Shown: positions 37,823 through 46,720, counted from the stretch's first letter. The stretch is DNA of 48,063 nucleotides from an uncultured Mycoplasmatota bacterium (GCA_900546745.1 URDT01000009.1:1-48063); one strand, 5' to 3'. The notes: a model not told the origin generated them from the letters alone. Numbers and translations: made by a program.

Positions 37823-39506
37823 ATTTATCATCTTCTACATTGTATAGTGGCATTCTTTGGTTAAGCTCTAAAGTTTTGTAGTATTGAGTTGCACTATATC
37901 TTGTAGATTTTTTCATTTTTGAAACTTTTAATGAAGCTTCCACTATTTTTAAGCCTTTTGTTTCTGCATATTTCTTAATTAACCACATATCAGTAAAAGT
38001 AATTTCAAGAACTGTATATACTTCTTCGTATGAATAGTTCATTCTTAATGCTCTTATGAACGCTACTTCTTGTGAAGAGTTAGCAACATTCCATTTAACC
38101 ATTCTATCGAATAATTTCTTAGCCATTTTGTAAGTTACTGTAGTTCTGTCTTGGCAATATTCCTCGTATTTTTCAATGATTGCACTTGCTAATACACTTG
38201 ATGTAATTTGTGAATAGCTTTGTACTGGTAACATTGGGAATACTTTATGTTTCTTGTAGTATGCAAATCTCATGTTATCAATCATTGATAATTGTTTCGG
38301 AGTTGCTGGTCTAAGGTTATTATTTTTCTTAGCACTCTCTCTGTTGTGATAAGCTACTTTGTCTCTGAATGATATTTCTTTTTGTTCAGCAAGTAAAACA
38401 TCAGCTATATCGCTTGGAGAGTTAACAAAACTGTCCTTTTCTTTATAATCGAATGTTCCAGTTTTAATTAAAACGTTTTCAATTAACTTAGCATATTCAG
38501 TATTTTTCTCGAAGTTCTCTGTAGAAGCTAAGTTTTGAGTATCGAAGCTATTAATTATCATGTTTGAAAGCGTCTTAACGTCCATATCGTATAACTCTTT
38601 ATTAGAGTATCTAGTTCTAGTAATCATAGTTACGTACTTAGATTTTTGTTTAGATAATCTCTTTAAGTTAGCGAATTTCTTTAATTCAACTAATATGATT
38701 GGTTTATTATTTACTATTTTATATTCACTTGAATTAGTGAACACAATTGAATTTTTAAGTTTTATATGCCATTTTTGTAATTCATATTCCTTGTTATTTT
38801 CATCACCTACAGTTCTAAGTTTATATCTTCTTTGTTGCATATAACTAGCAATTGATTGTAAGTTAACGAATTTCTCGAAGAAGTCATCACCAAACACTCT
38901 TAAAGCTTGTATTTGTTCTTCTGCTTCCTCTTGTGCATTTAATTTGTCTTGTTTTCTCTTTTGTTTAAAATATTCTTTTCTAGCTTCATTCCTTTCTTTT
39001 TGTTCTCTCTTAGCATTATTTATAGTTGCTAACATTTCAATATCCTCCTCACTTAATTCTCTGTTATCATCTTCATTTTTAATTTCTTCTTTAATTTGAG
39101 AAGCAAGTTCTAATAACTTACCAACTGTCATCATTGCTTTTTGTCCTTTAGGTGATACAACTGGAAGTTTGTCCTCATTGCTTATTCTAGCGTCCTTACC
39201 AAATACCATTGGTGTAGTTGCTTTAAGCTTATTTAATGCTCTATTAACTAATGACACATCATGTTGACCAGTTGTTCTAGTCCATGTTGTAGGTGCTTCT
39301 AAGTTAGCGATTTCATCAGCTAATCTGTGTACGTTTGCAATATTGTCAACGATTTGAGTATCTTGTTGAGCTTTGTTATTGATAGCAACTGATATAGCTT
39401 GTACTAATGGTTCTTTTCTTAATCTTGAAACTCCTTTTAATCCTAGTGATTTTGCAACTTTTCTTAATTCCTCTACTGTTTTGTTGTTTAATAATGTACT
39501 GTTCAT
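37821..39506 (-). CDS. 561-aa early protein with Rho-N/SAP-like N-terminus
   Basis: AAGGAGGG lies 7 bases before ATG 39506. Residues 7-42 (NKTVEELRKVAKSLGLKG, then RLRKEPLVQAI) fit the Rho N-terminal or SAP helix-extended-helix fold, which binds nucleic acid. Residues 150-200 are a long charged coiled coil (NAKREQKERNEARKEYFKQK). Residues 225-560 are mostly helical with basic clusters and PATPKQLSMIDNMRFAYYKK near 400. No catalytic motif is recognised. It sits alone between a 440-bp structured leader and a strong terminator, suggesting high, self-regulated expression; it could be a replication initiator or transcription factor. Confidence 0.7.
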   Translation of the reverse strand: MNSTLLNNKTVEELRKVAKSLGLKGVSRLRKEPLVQAISVAINNKAQQDTQIVDNIANVHRLADEIANLEAPTTWTRTTGQHDVSLVNRALNKLKATTPMVFGKDARISNEDKLPVVSPKGQKAMMTVGKLLELASQIKEEIKNEDDNRELSEEDIEMLATINNAKREQKERNEARKEYFKQKRKQDKLNAQEEAEEQIQALRVFGDDFFEKFVNLQSIASYMQQRRYKLRTVGDENNKEYELQKWHIKLKNSIVFTNSSEYKIVNNKPIILVELKKFANLKRLSKQKSKYVTMITRTRYSNKELYDMDVKTLSNMIINSFDTQNLASTENFEKNTEYAKLIENVLIKTGTFDYKEKDSFVNSPSDIADVLLAEQKEISFRDKVAYHNRESAKKNNNLRPATPKQLSMIDNMRFAYYKKHKVFPMLPVQSYSQITSSVLASAIIEKYEEYCQDRTTVTYKMAKKLFDRMVKWNVANSSQEVAFIRALRMNYSYEEVYTVLEITFTDMWLIKKYAETKGLKIVEASLKVSKMKKSTRYSATQYYKTLELNQRMPLYNVEDDK

Positions 39507-39580
39507 ATTTGAACCCTCCTTGAATTATATATATATATTTTTTATTTTTAATTTTATTTAACTTAGCTTGTTGATGATTG

Positions 39581-39656
39581 AAGTCAAGCACGTTTCATTT
39601 TAATGTTTAGATAAACGCTTAGATCGTGCTTGACTTTGAGCATTGACTAAGCGTTT
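39581..39656 (-). ncRNA. Interleaved hairpins (pseudoknot-like) in the leader of the 561-aa gene
   Basis: Two perfect inverted repeats interlock: AAGTCAAGCACG (39581-39592) with CGTGCTTGACTT (39625-39636), and AAACGCTTAG (39613-39622) with CTAAGCGTTT (39647-39656). Their order A1-B1-A2-B2 allows either an H-type pseudoknot or two mutually exclusive stems. On the plus strand the second stem is followed by a long T tract and would be a terminator. On the minus strand the element precedes the 561-residue gene, with a TTGACT (39587-39582) that may be its -35. Confidence 0.6.
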
Positions 39657-39686
39657 TTTTGTTTTTTTTTTATTTGTTTTTACTGT

Positions 39687-39806
39687 GCGTTGCTTATCGC
39701 CCTTAATATTATTTATTAGATTCTATTGATTTGATAAAGCTGAAAGCTTTTCAGATTTGTGTAATCATTTATGATGAAACAAATCTAAGATATATATAAG
39801 CAACGC
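39687..39806 (-). ncRNA. Possible multi-branched RNA structure in the same leader
   Basis: An 11-bp closing stem (GCGTTGCTTAT 39687-39697 with ATAAGCAACGC 39796-39806) encloses two further perfect hairpins. These are AAAGC/GCTTT (39736-39750, 5-base loop) and AGATTTGT/ACAAATCT (39753-39786) with an inner ATCA/TGAT stem. Together they make a three-way-junction shape. No ORF lies here. It may be a cis-regulatory RNA or part of a replication origin; either strand could form it. Confidence 0.55.
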
Positions 39807-39945
39807 TATCGAGCGAGTTTGTTTCGTCTGATAGTGTTAACTGAATGTATCAAATTAGCGACTAAGTGTATACTAAGCAACTAGTGAAAAACTTTGTGTT
39901 AGTTATTGTTTGTATTACTTTATGAAAGTAATCACGTAGCTCACT

Positions 39946-40455
39946 TTAGTGAGTAGTGAAGAAGCGATCGAAAATCCACTTAGCTGAACGCTTACAAACA
40001 CTTAGAACGTAATTAGTCGCTTGAGAAATGGAATGAGTACGTTCTGTAGCGTTTGTTGGCGTTTCAGTTAAGTTAGTTGAGTGAGCAGAACAAGAATCCT
40101 CTTCATAAGAAGTAGTAGCGTCATCACACACATCAGTAGTAGTAGTGTCATCACACATATCAGTAGTAGAATCAGCGTCTTGAGATTCATCAATAGTTGA
40201 ATCAGCGTCTTGAGAATCACTAGAAAGAAATTCAGCAAACTTAGCGTTTAAGTAAGGTAAAACTCTTTCAATTGTTTGATTACAAATAGATAATTCTCTT
40301 AGTTCTTTTGAATCTAAGTACATTTCGTTTAGCTTTGTTTCAAGTTCAGCCTTTTTCTTGATATGTGTATTGTATACGATGTCAAGCTCTTCTAATGACA
40401 TGTATTTTACCTCATATCTGAAATATGTTTTGATTTCTGTTAAATTAGTATTCAT
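39946..40455 (-). CDS. Acidic Ser/Thr-rich first early protein (169 aa)
   Basis: ATG 40455 is chosen for GGAGG 7 bases upstream; the frame is open to 40509 but lacks a site there. Residues 1-75 are helical (MSLEELDIVYNTHIKKKAEL). Residues about 77-125 are a low-complexity acidic Ser/Thr/Asp segment with repeats (SQDADST twice, MCDDTTTTDVCDDATT). The C-terminus is basic and aromatic (CKRSAKWIFDRFF). It is the first minus-strand gene after the divergent region, a typical place for a host-takeover protein. Family unknown. Confidence 0.62.
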   Translation of the reverse strand: MNTNLTEIKTYFRYEVKYMSLEELDIVYNTHIKKKAELETKLNEMYLDSKELRELSICNQTIERVLPYLNAKFAEFLSSDSQDADSTIDESQDADSTTDMCDDTTTTDVCDDATTSYEEDSCSAHSTNLTETPTNATERTHSISQATNYVLSVCKRSAKWIFDRFFTTH

Positions 40456-40543
40456 GTTATACCTCCAAATGCTTAGCAAGTGCGTAACTTGTACTAGCGA
40501 TGATAACACTTACCACACAACATACGTAAGTATGTTAGACCTT

Positions 40544-40614
40544 GCGAAGCAACCACTTAGCGAAGCTAATTATCGCAGCGAAGCGTAGATAACATGAGTA
40601 ACGTTAAGCGAAGC
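40544..40614. repeat. Four GCGAAGC repeats between divergent early and late genes
   Basis: The heptamer GCGAAGC occurs at 40544, 40560, 40578 and 40608 in the same orientation. Just to the left, CATAC/GTATG forms a small palindrome. This GC-richer block lies in the 400-bp gene-free divergent region and may be an iteron set for replication initiation or an operator. A related GCGAAGCGAAG occurs inside structured element A. Confidence 0.6.
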
Positions 40615-40764
40615 ACAAAACGTTGCGATGACACGACCTCTTCGCACAAGCGTAGGGGGAGGGTAGAACGTCCCCAGGGAACGAAAATGATGTTACTTAG
40701 CTCTGGCATTGGAGATTATTATATATAAATTATTTTTTTTCTCTCTTCTCAAAAGAGAAGTGTA

Positions 40765-40802
40765 GGGTAAACAAAAATGGGTGTAGGGGTATCGTAAGGG
40801 GG
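40765..40802 (+). other. Four-run G cluster (potential quadruplex) upstream of the late genes
   Basis: G runs at 40765-40767, 40779-40781, 40786-40789 and 40798-40802 are separated by 11, 4 and 8 bases in an AT-rich genome. They lie about 70 bp before the first late gene. The late promoter itself is unclear: TATAAC about 40835-40840 has no good -35 at the usual distance, consistent with use of the phage sigma factor or an activator. Confidence 0.5.
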
Positions 40803-40870
40803 CGTATTTGTACATAACAACCATAAAAGGAATACTATAACAGTAGATTAAAATTAAGGTGGTGATAAAT

Positions 40871-41092
40871 TTGAGTACAGTAGAAATGTTAATTTTGCTA
40901 ATAACAGTATGGCTTGTTATATTAGCGACAGAACTATTTACAGTAACAGTAATTAAAGATAAATCACTTAAAGTTATACATGACATAAAAGAGAACATAA
41001 CTAACGGAACAAATAAAGTTGAGATAATAACAGAAGAAATGGAAGCTGACATGGAAGAAGGTGTTGTTAATGAATACTACAGTAGATTCTAA
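40871..41092 (+). CDS. Small membrane protein at the head of the late operon (73 aa)
   Basis: TTG 40871 is chosen with AAGGTGGTGAT 5 bases upstream. One N-terminal membrane helix (MLILLITVWLVILATELFTV) is followed by a charged, acidic cytoplasmic tail (EIITEEMEADMEEGVVNEY). It overlaps the terS start. Function unknown; holin-like size, but far from the lysis genes. Confidence 0.58.
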   Translation: MSTVEMLILLITVWLVILATELFTVTVIKDKSLKVIHDIKENITNGTNKVEIITEEMEADMEEGVVNEYYSRF

Positions 41093-41522
41093 TGAAAGCT
41101 TAATGGTATTGGATATTAATGATTCGCCATTAAAACGTCCTTTAGCACAAAAGATAATGCAACTTTGGTGTAGTGGTTTATACACTAAGAAAGAAATAGC
41201 AATGATACTTAATACAACAACTACTACAGTTAATAAATACTTACGTGATGAAAAAGTGTTAGAAGCTATAGACCATTATCAAAAAGTAGAAACGCAACTT
41301 GTAGATCAAAACATAAAAGCTATGAGAGAAAAGGCGTTAAAGACTATTAATGAGCTTATGGATAGTGATGATGATAAAGTAAGATACCAAGCGTCTAAAG
41401 ACGTATTAGATAGAACGGGTCATTTAGCAACCATGAAGAAAGAAGTAACTATAACTCATAAGAGTTTTGAAGAACAATTAAACGAAATAATAAATGCCGA
41501 TTATACGGTGGAAAGTGAGTAA
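41070..41522 (+). CDS. terS: Terminase small subunit
   Basis: ATG 41070 has AAGGTG 6 bases upstream (a GTG at 41061 would place the site inside the gene). Residues 20-60 contain a helix-turn-helix (IMQLWCSGLYTKKEIAMILN, TTTTVNKYL). A helical oligomerisation segment follows (KAMREKALKTINELMDSDDD, ASKDVLDRTGHL), the usual TerS layout. It recognises phage DNA for packaging and partners with the terL product encoded 0.4 kb downstream. Confidence 0.78.
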   Translation: MNTTVDSNESLMVLDINDSPLKRPLAQKIMQLWCSGLYTKKEIAMILNTTTTTVNKYLRDEKVLEAIDHYQKVETQLVDQNIKAMREKALKTINELMDSDDDKVRYQASKDVLDRTGHLATMKKEVTITHKSFEEQLNEIINADYTVESE

Positions 41523-41526
41523 GCAT

Positions 41527-41766
41527 ATGAACAATAATATATTTTTAGAAGAAGCAAAAAAGTGTGTTGAGCAAACAACAAACGAAGTATTAGCAGAAGA
41601 AATGTACATAGTATGGTTCTGTAAAACACTTCAAAATTGGAAAGCATTAATATCAACTGATGTTATTAATGGTGTTTATTGGGAAGTAACTCATAATGGA
41701 GATAAGAACGAAACGTATGTAGATACTTATTTTAAATCAAGTAATGTATGCGTTAAAGGAGAATAA
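41527..41766 (+). CDS. DUF6275-like protein (79 aa)
   Basis: ATG 41527 is chosen because it follows GTGAGT; the longer frame from 41494 overlaps terS. The core EEMYIVWFCKTLQNWKALIS, GVYWEVTHNGDKNETYVDTY matches the DUF6275 pattern I recall from Gram-positive phages (VYVVW.CK.LQN.KAL.S...GMYYE.TYNGDKNE). The function is not known; members often sit among packaging or early structural genes. Confidence 0.68.
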   Translation: MNNNIFLEEAKKCVEQTTNEVLAEEMYIVWFCKTLQNWKALISTDVINGVYWEVTHNGDKNETYVDTYFKSSNVCVKGE

Positions 41767-41770
41767 ACGT

Positions 41771-41956
41771 ATGAATGTAATAGAAGATTACAACAGAACA
41801 ATATATGATACGTATTTAGCTCATGTAGGAGAAAGTAACGATTATGAAACGTTTGGTCATGCTATGGCTATTATCCTACCAGGCTATATGAAGATTGCAA
41901 AGGATTTATCCGACAAATACGAAATACTGTTAGAAAGGACAGAACAAGGTGAGTAA
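41771..41956 (+). CDS. Hypothetical protein (61 aa)
   Basis: ATG 41771 follows AAAGGAG 7 bases upstream. The helical, acidic 61-residue product (YDTYLAHVGESNDYETFGHA, then MAIILPGYMKIAKDLSDKY) overlaps the terL start by 8 bases, so the two are coupled. No recognised family. Confidence 0.58.
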   Translation: MNVIEDYNRTIYDTYLAHVGESNDYETFGHAMAIILPGYMKIAKDLSDKYEILLERTEQGE

Positions 41957-43736
41957 TAATGCACTAAAAAGATTAATGACAGATAATAGGCTATACATAG
42001 AAAATTGCCTAAAAATAATAAACAAAGAAGGACAACTTGTGCCTTTTAAACTAAATGCAGGACAAATAATTGTTGATAACGTTATAAAAGAGTTAGAAGC
42101 AAAAAATAAACCAGTAAGACTTATTATTTTAAAAGCACGTCAAATGGGCATATCAACATACACAGAAGGGTACATATTCAAGAAAACAGTAACGCAGACA
42201 TATAAATCCTCTTCTATTATCGCCCACTTAGATGAAGCTTCACAAAACTTATACAATATGTACAAGACGTTCTATGAAAATATGCCAGACGTAGTTAAAC
42301 CTATGAAGAAGATCATGAACTCTGATATGCTTCAATTCTCTAATCCTAGCATGAATGAGGAAGAAGTAAAGCGTAACCCAGGACTAAACAGTAAGGTTAC
42401 TATTAAAACTGCTAAGAATAGTAAAACTGGACGTTCACAAACTATTCACTATCTTCATGCGTCAGAGGTTGCGTTCTGGGAGGACGCTAAAACACTAATG
42501 ACAGGGCTTATGCAGACTATTCCTAACAAGGGAAATACTGCCGTTATATTAGAAAGTACGGCTAATGGTATTGGTGGCTATTTCTATGATATGTGGGAAA
42601 AAGCTATGAAAGGCGAAAATGCTTTTACTCCTATATTCTTGCCGTGGTTCATAGACCCAGAATATAAAATAGAGTTTGAGAACGAAGAAGAAAGAAGTGC
42701 CTTTATATCAGAAGTAGAGTATACGTATAAGACAGATAGGGGCGAAACAATATACACAGAAGAAAAAGAGTTAATGAACATGGTTAAAAAGGATTGGGAT
42801 ATTGATTTGTCTTACGAACAGTTAAAGTGGCGTAGATGGTGTATCGCTAATAACTGTAATGCTGATATAGAACAATTCCAACAAGAATATCCTAGTACAC
42901 CAGAAGAAGCCTTTATTGCTTCGGGTAGACCTAGATTTAACGTTTCTAAACTAAAGAAATACTTAAAGCACACAGAAGATGGTATAACTGGTAACTTGCA
43001 TTATAACGGAGCAGGACAAGTTTATTTTGAAGAAAATAAAAATGGCTATCTTACTATATGGAATAAACCTAATAGGGATAAATTCTATTGTATAGGTGGT
43101 GATGTTGCAGAAGGATTAGTAGATGGCGACTATAGTGTTGGTATTGTTGGTAATGCTGATGATATGAAAGTTGACGCTATGTGGCATGGTCATATTGATC
43201 CAGACCTTTTCGGAGAAGAGCTTGTTAAACTTGCTAAATATTATAATGACGCTTATATAGGCGTAGAAAACAATAACCACGGATTAACAACTCTTAAATC
43301 TATACAACGTAAAGATTACTATAATATTTATTTTAGCAAAACATATGATCAGATAACTGACAAATTAACGCAGAAAATCGGGTGGTCAACAAATGCTAAA
43401 ACTAAACCTTTAATGATAGATAAGTTAGCAGAGTTTATTAGAGAAGGTTATATAGGTATTAAATCTAAGCTTATTTTAAGAGAATTATTAACATACGTTA
43501 TAGATGATAAAGGACAAACTAATGCACAAGATGGTTGCCATGATGATACCGTAATGGCACTTGCTATATGGTTACAAATCATATTAGAAGGACGTGGAGA
43601 TTACTATGACGTTGAAAATAGTGATGAACAATATACACGTTCAAGAAGAAGAAATATAGATAGACCAGATTTAGATTATGAAGATGAAGATTACGAAGAA
43701 TACGAGGAAAGTCTTTTCCTTGACTACTCAATATAG
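41949..43736 (+). CDS. terL: Terminase large subunit
   Basis: GTG 41949 has AAAGGA 9 bases upstream. The 595-residue packaging motor has an N-terminal ATPase (Walker A-type LKARQMGIST 61-70, HASEVAFW 170-177 as Walker B region, coupling motif ESTANG 202-207). Its C-terminal RNase H-fold nuclease has acidic residues in IGGDVAEGL (Asp385), GVENNNHGL (Glu440) and HDDTVMAL (Asp532/533). The C-terminal tail is acidic. Packaging is probably headful, since the molecule assembles as circular. Confidence 0.93.
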   Translation: MSNNALKRLMTDNRLYIENCLKIINKEGQLVPFKLNAGQIIVDNVIKELEAKNKPVRLIILKARQMGISTYTEGYIFKKTVTQTYKSSSIIAHLDEASQNLYNMYKTFYENMPDVVKPMKKIMNSDMLQFSNPSMNEEEVKRNPGLNSKVTIKTAKNSKTGRSQTIHYLHASEVAFWEDAKTLMTGLMQTIPNKGNTAVILESTANGIGGYFYDMWEKAMKGENAFTPIFLPWFIDPEYKIEFENEEERSAFISEVEYTYKTDRGETIYTEEKELMNMVKKDWDIDLSYEQLKWRRWCIANNCNADIEQFQQEYPSTPEEAFIASGRPRFNVSKLKKYLKHTEDGITGNLHYNGAGQVYFEENKNGYLTIWNKPNRDKFYCIGGDVAEGLVDGDYSVGIVGNADDMKVDAMWHGHIDPDLFGEELVKLAKYYNDAYIGVENNNHGLTTLKSIQRKDYYNIYFSKTYDQITDKLTQKIGWSTNAKTKPLMIDKLAEFIREGYIGIKSKLILRELLTYVIDDKGQTNAQDGCHDDTVMALAIWLQIILEGRGDYYDVENSDEQYTRSRRRNIDRPDLDYEDEDYEEYEESLFLDYSI

Positions 43737-43745
43737 GAGGAAAAT

Positions 43746-45881
43746 ATGGATAACAAAAAGAAAAAGAAATCACCATATGAACCAATAAGCAAAGAAGAAA
43801 AGACAGTAAATATGGTACTTGATATGTTTAAGCGTTCTGAACAAGCTAAAGCTCCATACGTAGAATTATGGAAAAAATGCTTAGACGCTTATAAAGGTGA
43901 AATGGATAAAACTGCGAAACCAGATTATAAGTCAGATAACGTAAGTAATTACATATTCTCTACTTGCGAAACCATACGCCCAATCATGGTTAGTGAAAAT
44001 CCTAAATTCCAAGTTATGCCTAGACTTGAAAAAGATTTTAATAAATCATATAGAGTACAACAAGCATTAGATTATGAATGGCAAAGAACAAAAATGGACA
44101 CTCTTGTTCCTAAAGCCGTTCTTCCTTCATTACAAATAGGTACTGGTATTATAGGATTATTCTGGAACGGAAATGACGGAAAAATAGGTAATATAGAACC
44201 TAAACTTATTAGTGCATTTAATTTCTTCCCAGACCCTAGTGCGTTAACTATAGATGAAGCAGATTACGTTATATACGCAACTTATCAAAACGTTGGTAAA
44301 GTAATAAAACAATTCCCAGAGAAAGCAGAAGAGTTAAAGCTTCAAACTAAACGTCCAGATAAAGAAGATTTAATATTAGGACAAGATAGCTCTAATTTCT
44401 CTAATCAAAGCGTATTAGTTATCGAATGTTATATGAGAGATTATGAAATGATAACAAGAAAGTTAGAAGAGAACGGAGATATTATCGAGGAAAAAACTCC
44501 TAAATACCCTAACGGAAGAAGAATAATAATCGCAGGGGAAACTCTTCTTGATGATAGCGATAATCCTTATGATGATGGAAAATTCCCATTTATCGTATTT
44601 AAGAATTACGATTTACCAGACCAATTCTGGGGAATGGGTGAAATCGAACAATTAATAAAACCTCAAAAACACGCTGATAATCTTACTAATCAAATAATAG
44701 ATAATGCTAGACTTACTGCTAATTGTCAATGGGTAAAAGATAAGAACGCAGGAATAGAAAAAGGAAAACTTACTAATCGTCCTGGACTTATCGTTACTAA
44801 AAACCCAGGAACAGAAGTTAGAAGAGAACAACCGCCTAGTATTCCTGCTTATGTACAAAACACAGTAGAAATGTTAAAGAGAGATATAGAAATAATATCT
44901 GGTGTATTTGATATTACTAGAGGTGAAAGACCTAGTTCAATTACTTCTGGTGTTGCTATTCAACAATTAACTCAATCAGCACAAAGTAGAATAAAGCTTA
45001 AAATGAGATATTTTGAAACTGCGTTAGGTGAGTTAGGTTCTCTTTGGGTATCAAGAATAATTCAATTCTGGGAATTACCTAGACAACTTAGAGTTATGGT
45101 TAGCATAAAAGATTTCCAACAAGTAGCGCAAGATATGGAAGCACAAGGACAATTATTTAATGTACAAGCACCAATCAATGGTCAAGTGCCTATATTCACT
45201 TCTCTTTCTGGTGAAGAAATTGATGGTGATTGGGATATAAGCGTAGTTGGTGGTAGTACAATGCCTGTTAATAAGAACGCTAGATTACAACAACTTATAA
45301 GCTTATCTCAAACTCCTGCCGAAGATGGACTACCAATGATAGATAGACAAACTATATTAGAAAATAGTGAGTTACCTAACGTAGAAGAAATATTAGCAAG
45401 GTTTGACGCTATTAAGCAACAACAAGCAGAGCAACAAGCTCAAAGCTCACAAAACATGTTACAAGAGCAACAAGCTAACATTCAAATGTCAGCACAAGCA
45501 GAAATGCAAAAAGCAGAACAAAAATATAACTTTGAAATGCAAAAAGAACAAATGAAGTACGATATTGAAAAGAATAAAGATATATCTGCAAAAGAAGAAA
45601 AAGCAAAAGATAGAGAATTACAACTAATACAAACATTAATGAATAAGCAAACTGAACAAATAAGTGATGAAACGAATAATATAAACAATGAAGAAGCTAA
45701 TATTAATAAAGAAGCTAATGTTACGGAAAACGTTGCTCAAAGTGATGATAACGGCACTACAGAAGAAGAATTAATTAAATTAATTGAATATGTAATGTCT
45801 TTACCACCAGAAGAACAACAAGCTCTATTAGAGCAATATCCAGAGTTAGCAGAAGTTATGCCCTTAATACAACAATCATAA
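43746..45881 (+). CDS. Portal protein
   Basis: The 711-residue protein begins with a basic KKKKK stretch. It continues with the portal core (YVELWKKCLDAYKGEMD, ICETIRP-like TCETIRPIMVSENPKF, FNFFPDPSALTIDEADYVIY, FPFIVFKNYDLPDQFWGMGE, GVFDITRGERPSSITSGVAI) and ends in a long Gln/Glu-rich coiled coil (residues about 555-660). The motif order fits large podovirus portals. It forms the DNA entry ring on which the motor and adaptor dock. It follows terL by 9 bp with AGGAGG. Confidence 0.88.
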   Translation: MDNKKKKKSPYEPISKEEKTVNMVLDMFKRSEQAKAPYVELWKKCLDAYKGEMDKTAKPDYKSDNVSNYIFSTCETIRPIMVSENPKFQVMPRLEKDFNKSYRVQQALDYEWQRTKMDTLVPKAVLPSLQIGTGIIGLFWNGNDGKIGNIEPKLISAFNFFPDPSALTIDEADYVIYATYQNVGKVIKQFPEKAEELKLQTKRPDKEDLILGQDSSNFSNQSVLVIECYMRDYEMITRKLEENGDIIEEKTPKYPNGRRIIIAGETLLDDSDNPYDDGKFPFIVFKNYDLPDQFWGMGEIEQLIKPQKHADNLTNQIIDNARLTANCQWVKDKNAGIEKGKLTNRPGLIVTKNPGTEVRREQPPSIPAYVQNTVEMLKRDIEIISGVFDITRGERPSSITSGVAIQQLTQSAQSRIKLKMRYFETALGELGSLWVSRIIQFWELPRQLRVMVSIKDFQQVAQDMEAQGQLFNVQAPINGQVPIFTSLSGEEIDGDWDISVVGGSTMPVNKNARLQQLISLSQTPAEDGLPMIDRQTILENSELPNVEEILARFDAIKQQQAEQQAQSSQNMLQEQQANIQMSAQAEMQKAEQKYNFEMQKEQMKYDIEKNKDISAKEEKAKDRELQLIQTLMNKQTEQISDETNNINNEEANINKEANVTENVAQSDDNGTTEEELIKLIEYVMSLPPEEQQALLEQYPELAEVMPLIQQS

Positions 45882-45946
45882 TAACAAAAGAGTTTTGCCG
45901 TTCTCTAATAAAAACGGCTCAATTATAAAGCGAAGGAGTAATGTAA

Positions 45947-46699
45947 ATGGCGTTTACAGATTGGGTAGCAGAAGAACAAGAAGTAGATACAGAAGTAGAT
46001 ACTAACGTTGAAGAAGTAGATACAGAAGTTCAAGAAACACCAGAGCAAGAAGAAGTTATTGAGCAAGAAACTCAAACAGAGCCAGAACAAACTATGCAAA
46101 CGTTTAATGTTAATGGTCAAGAATTAACATTAGAAGAGCTTCAAACTGGTTATATGCGTCAACAAGACTACATATCACAAAGAGAAGAATTAAACAAACT
46201 TAGAGAAGAAAATAAACAAGCATTAGAGCTTGTAGATTATCTAAAGAAAAATCCTGCATTAGCACAAAAATTAATGGACGAGCCAGAAGCAGAAAATGTT
46301 TCAAATATTGTTAATCCTGCTATGGATAGAATACAAGCGTTAGAAAGACAAATATTCGTTCAAAACTTAGATAATCAAATTTCACAATTAAAGAGCAAAT
46401 ACAAAGACTTTAACGAAGTTGAAGTATTAAATAAAGCAGTACAAATGGGCGTTAAAGATTTAGAGTTTGTGTATAACGGTATGAGAGGTGCAAACATAGA
46501 AACTCTAATAGCACAACAAGTAAAAGAACAATTAGCACAAGCAACAGAAAACATGAAGAAGAACGCACAAGCAACTAGAACAGTTGTAGGTACTACAAAA
46601 GAAAAACCAGTAACCGTATCTCATAATTTAACTCAACAAGAAATGAGAGTTGCTGATTTAATGGGAATGAGCTACGAAGATTACGCAAAATACAAATAA
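45947..46699 (+). CDS. Capsid scaffolding protein
   Basis: The 250-residue protein is acidic at the N-terminus with VDTEV repeats (residues 10-35). Residues 65-100 and 125-205 are coiled coil (EELNKLREENKQALELVDYL), and a basic C-terminal segment could bind the capsid protein. This composition and the place between portal and capsid genes are typical of scaffolds. A GCCGTT/AACGGC hairpin lies in the gap before it (45882-45946) and may tune its expression. Confidence 0.75.
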   Translation: MAFTDWVAEEQEVDTEVDTNVEEVDTEVQETPEQEEVIEQETQTEPEQTMQTFNVNGQELTLEELQTGYMRQQDYISQREELNKLREENKQALELVDYLKKNPALAQKLMDEPEAENVSNIVNPAMDRIQALERQIFVQNLDNQISQLKSKYKDFNEVEVLNKAVQMGVKDLEFVYNGMRGANIETLIAQQVKEQLAQATENMKKNAQATRTVVGTTKEKPVTVSHNLTQQEMRVADLMGMSYEDYAKYK

Positions 46700-46720
46700 A
46701 TACATGAGGTGAATTAACAC

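Noticed and set aside
37649..37864. Plus-strand frame starting after AGGAGG in the 37.6-kb hairpin
   Set aside because: It runs antisense through a terminator and into the 561-aa gene, its product is Phe/Tyr-rich antisense noise, and the AGGAGG is one arm of a hairpin.
40741..40760. CTTCTC/GAGAAG hairpin as a terminator
   Set aside because: The T tract precedes rather than follows the stem on the plus strand, and on the minus strand an A tract follows.
40859..40870. GTG 40859 as start of the first late gene
   Set aside because: The GTG lies inside the ribosome site AAGGTGGTGAT; TTG 40871 has correct spacing, the same pattern as the TTG start at 2249.
45897..45920. GCCGTT/AACGGC hairpin between portal and scaffold as an intrinsic terminator
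   Set aside because: No T tract follows it on the plus strand; it is at most an mRNA-stability or processing hairpin.
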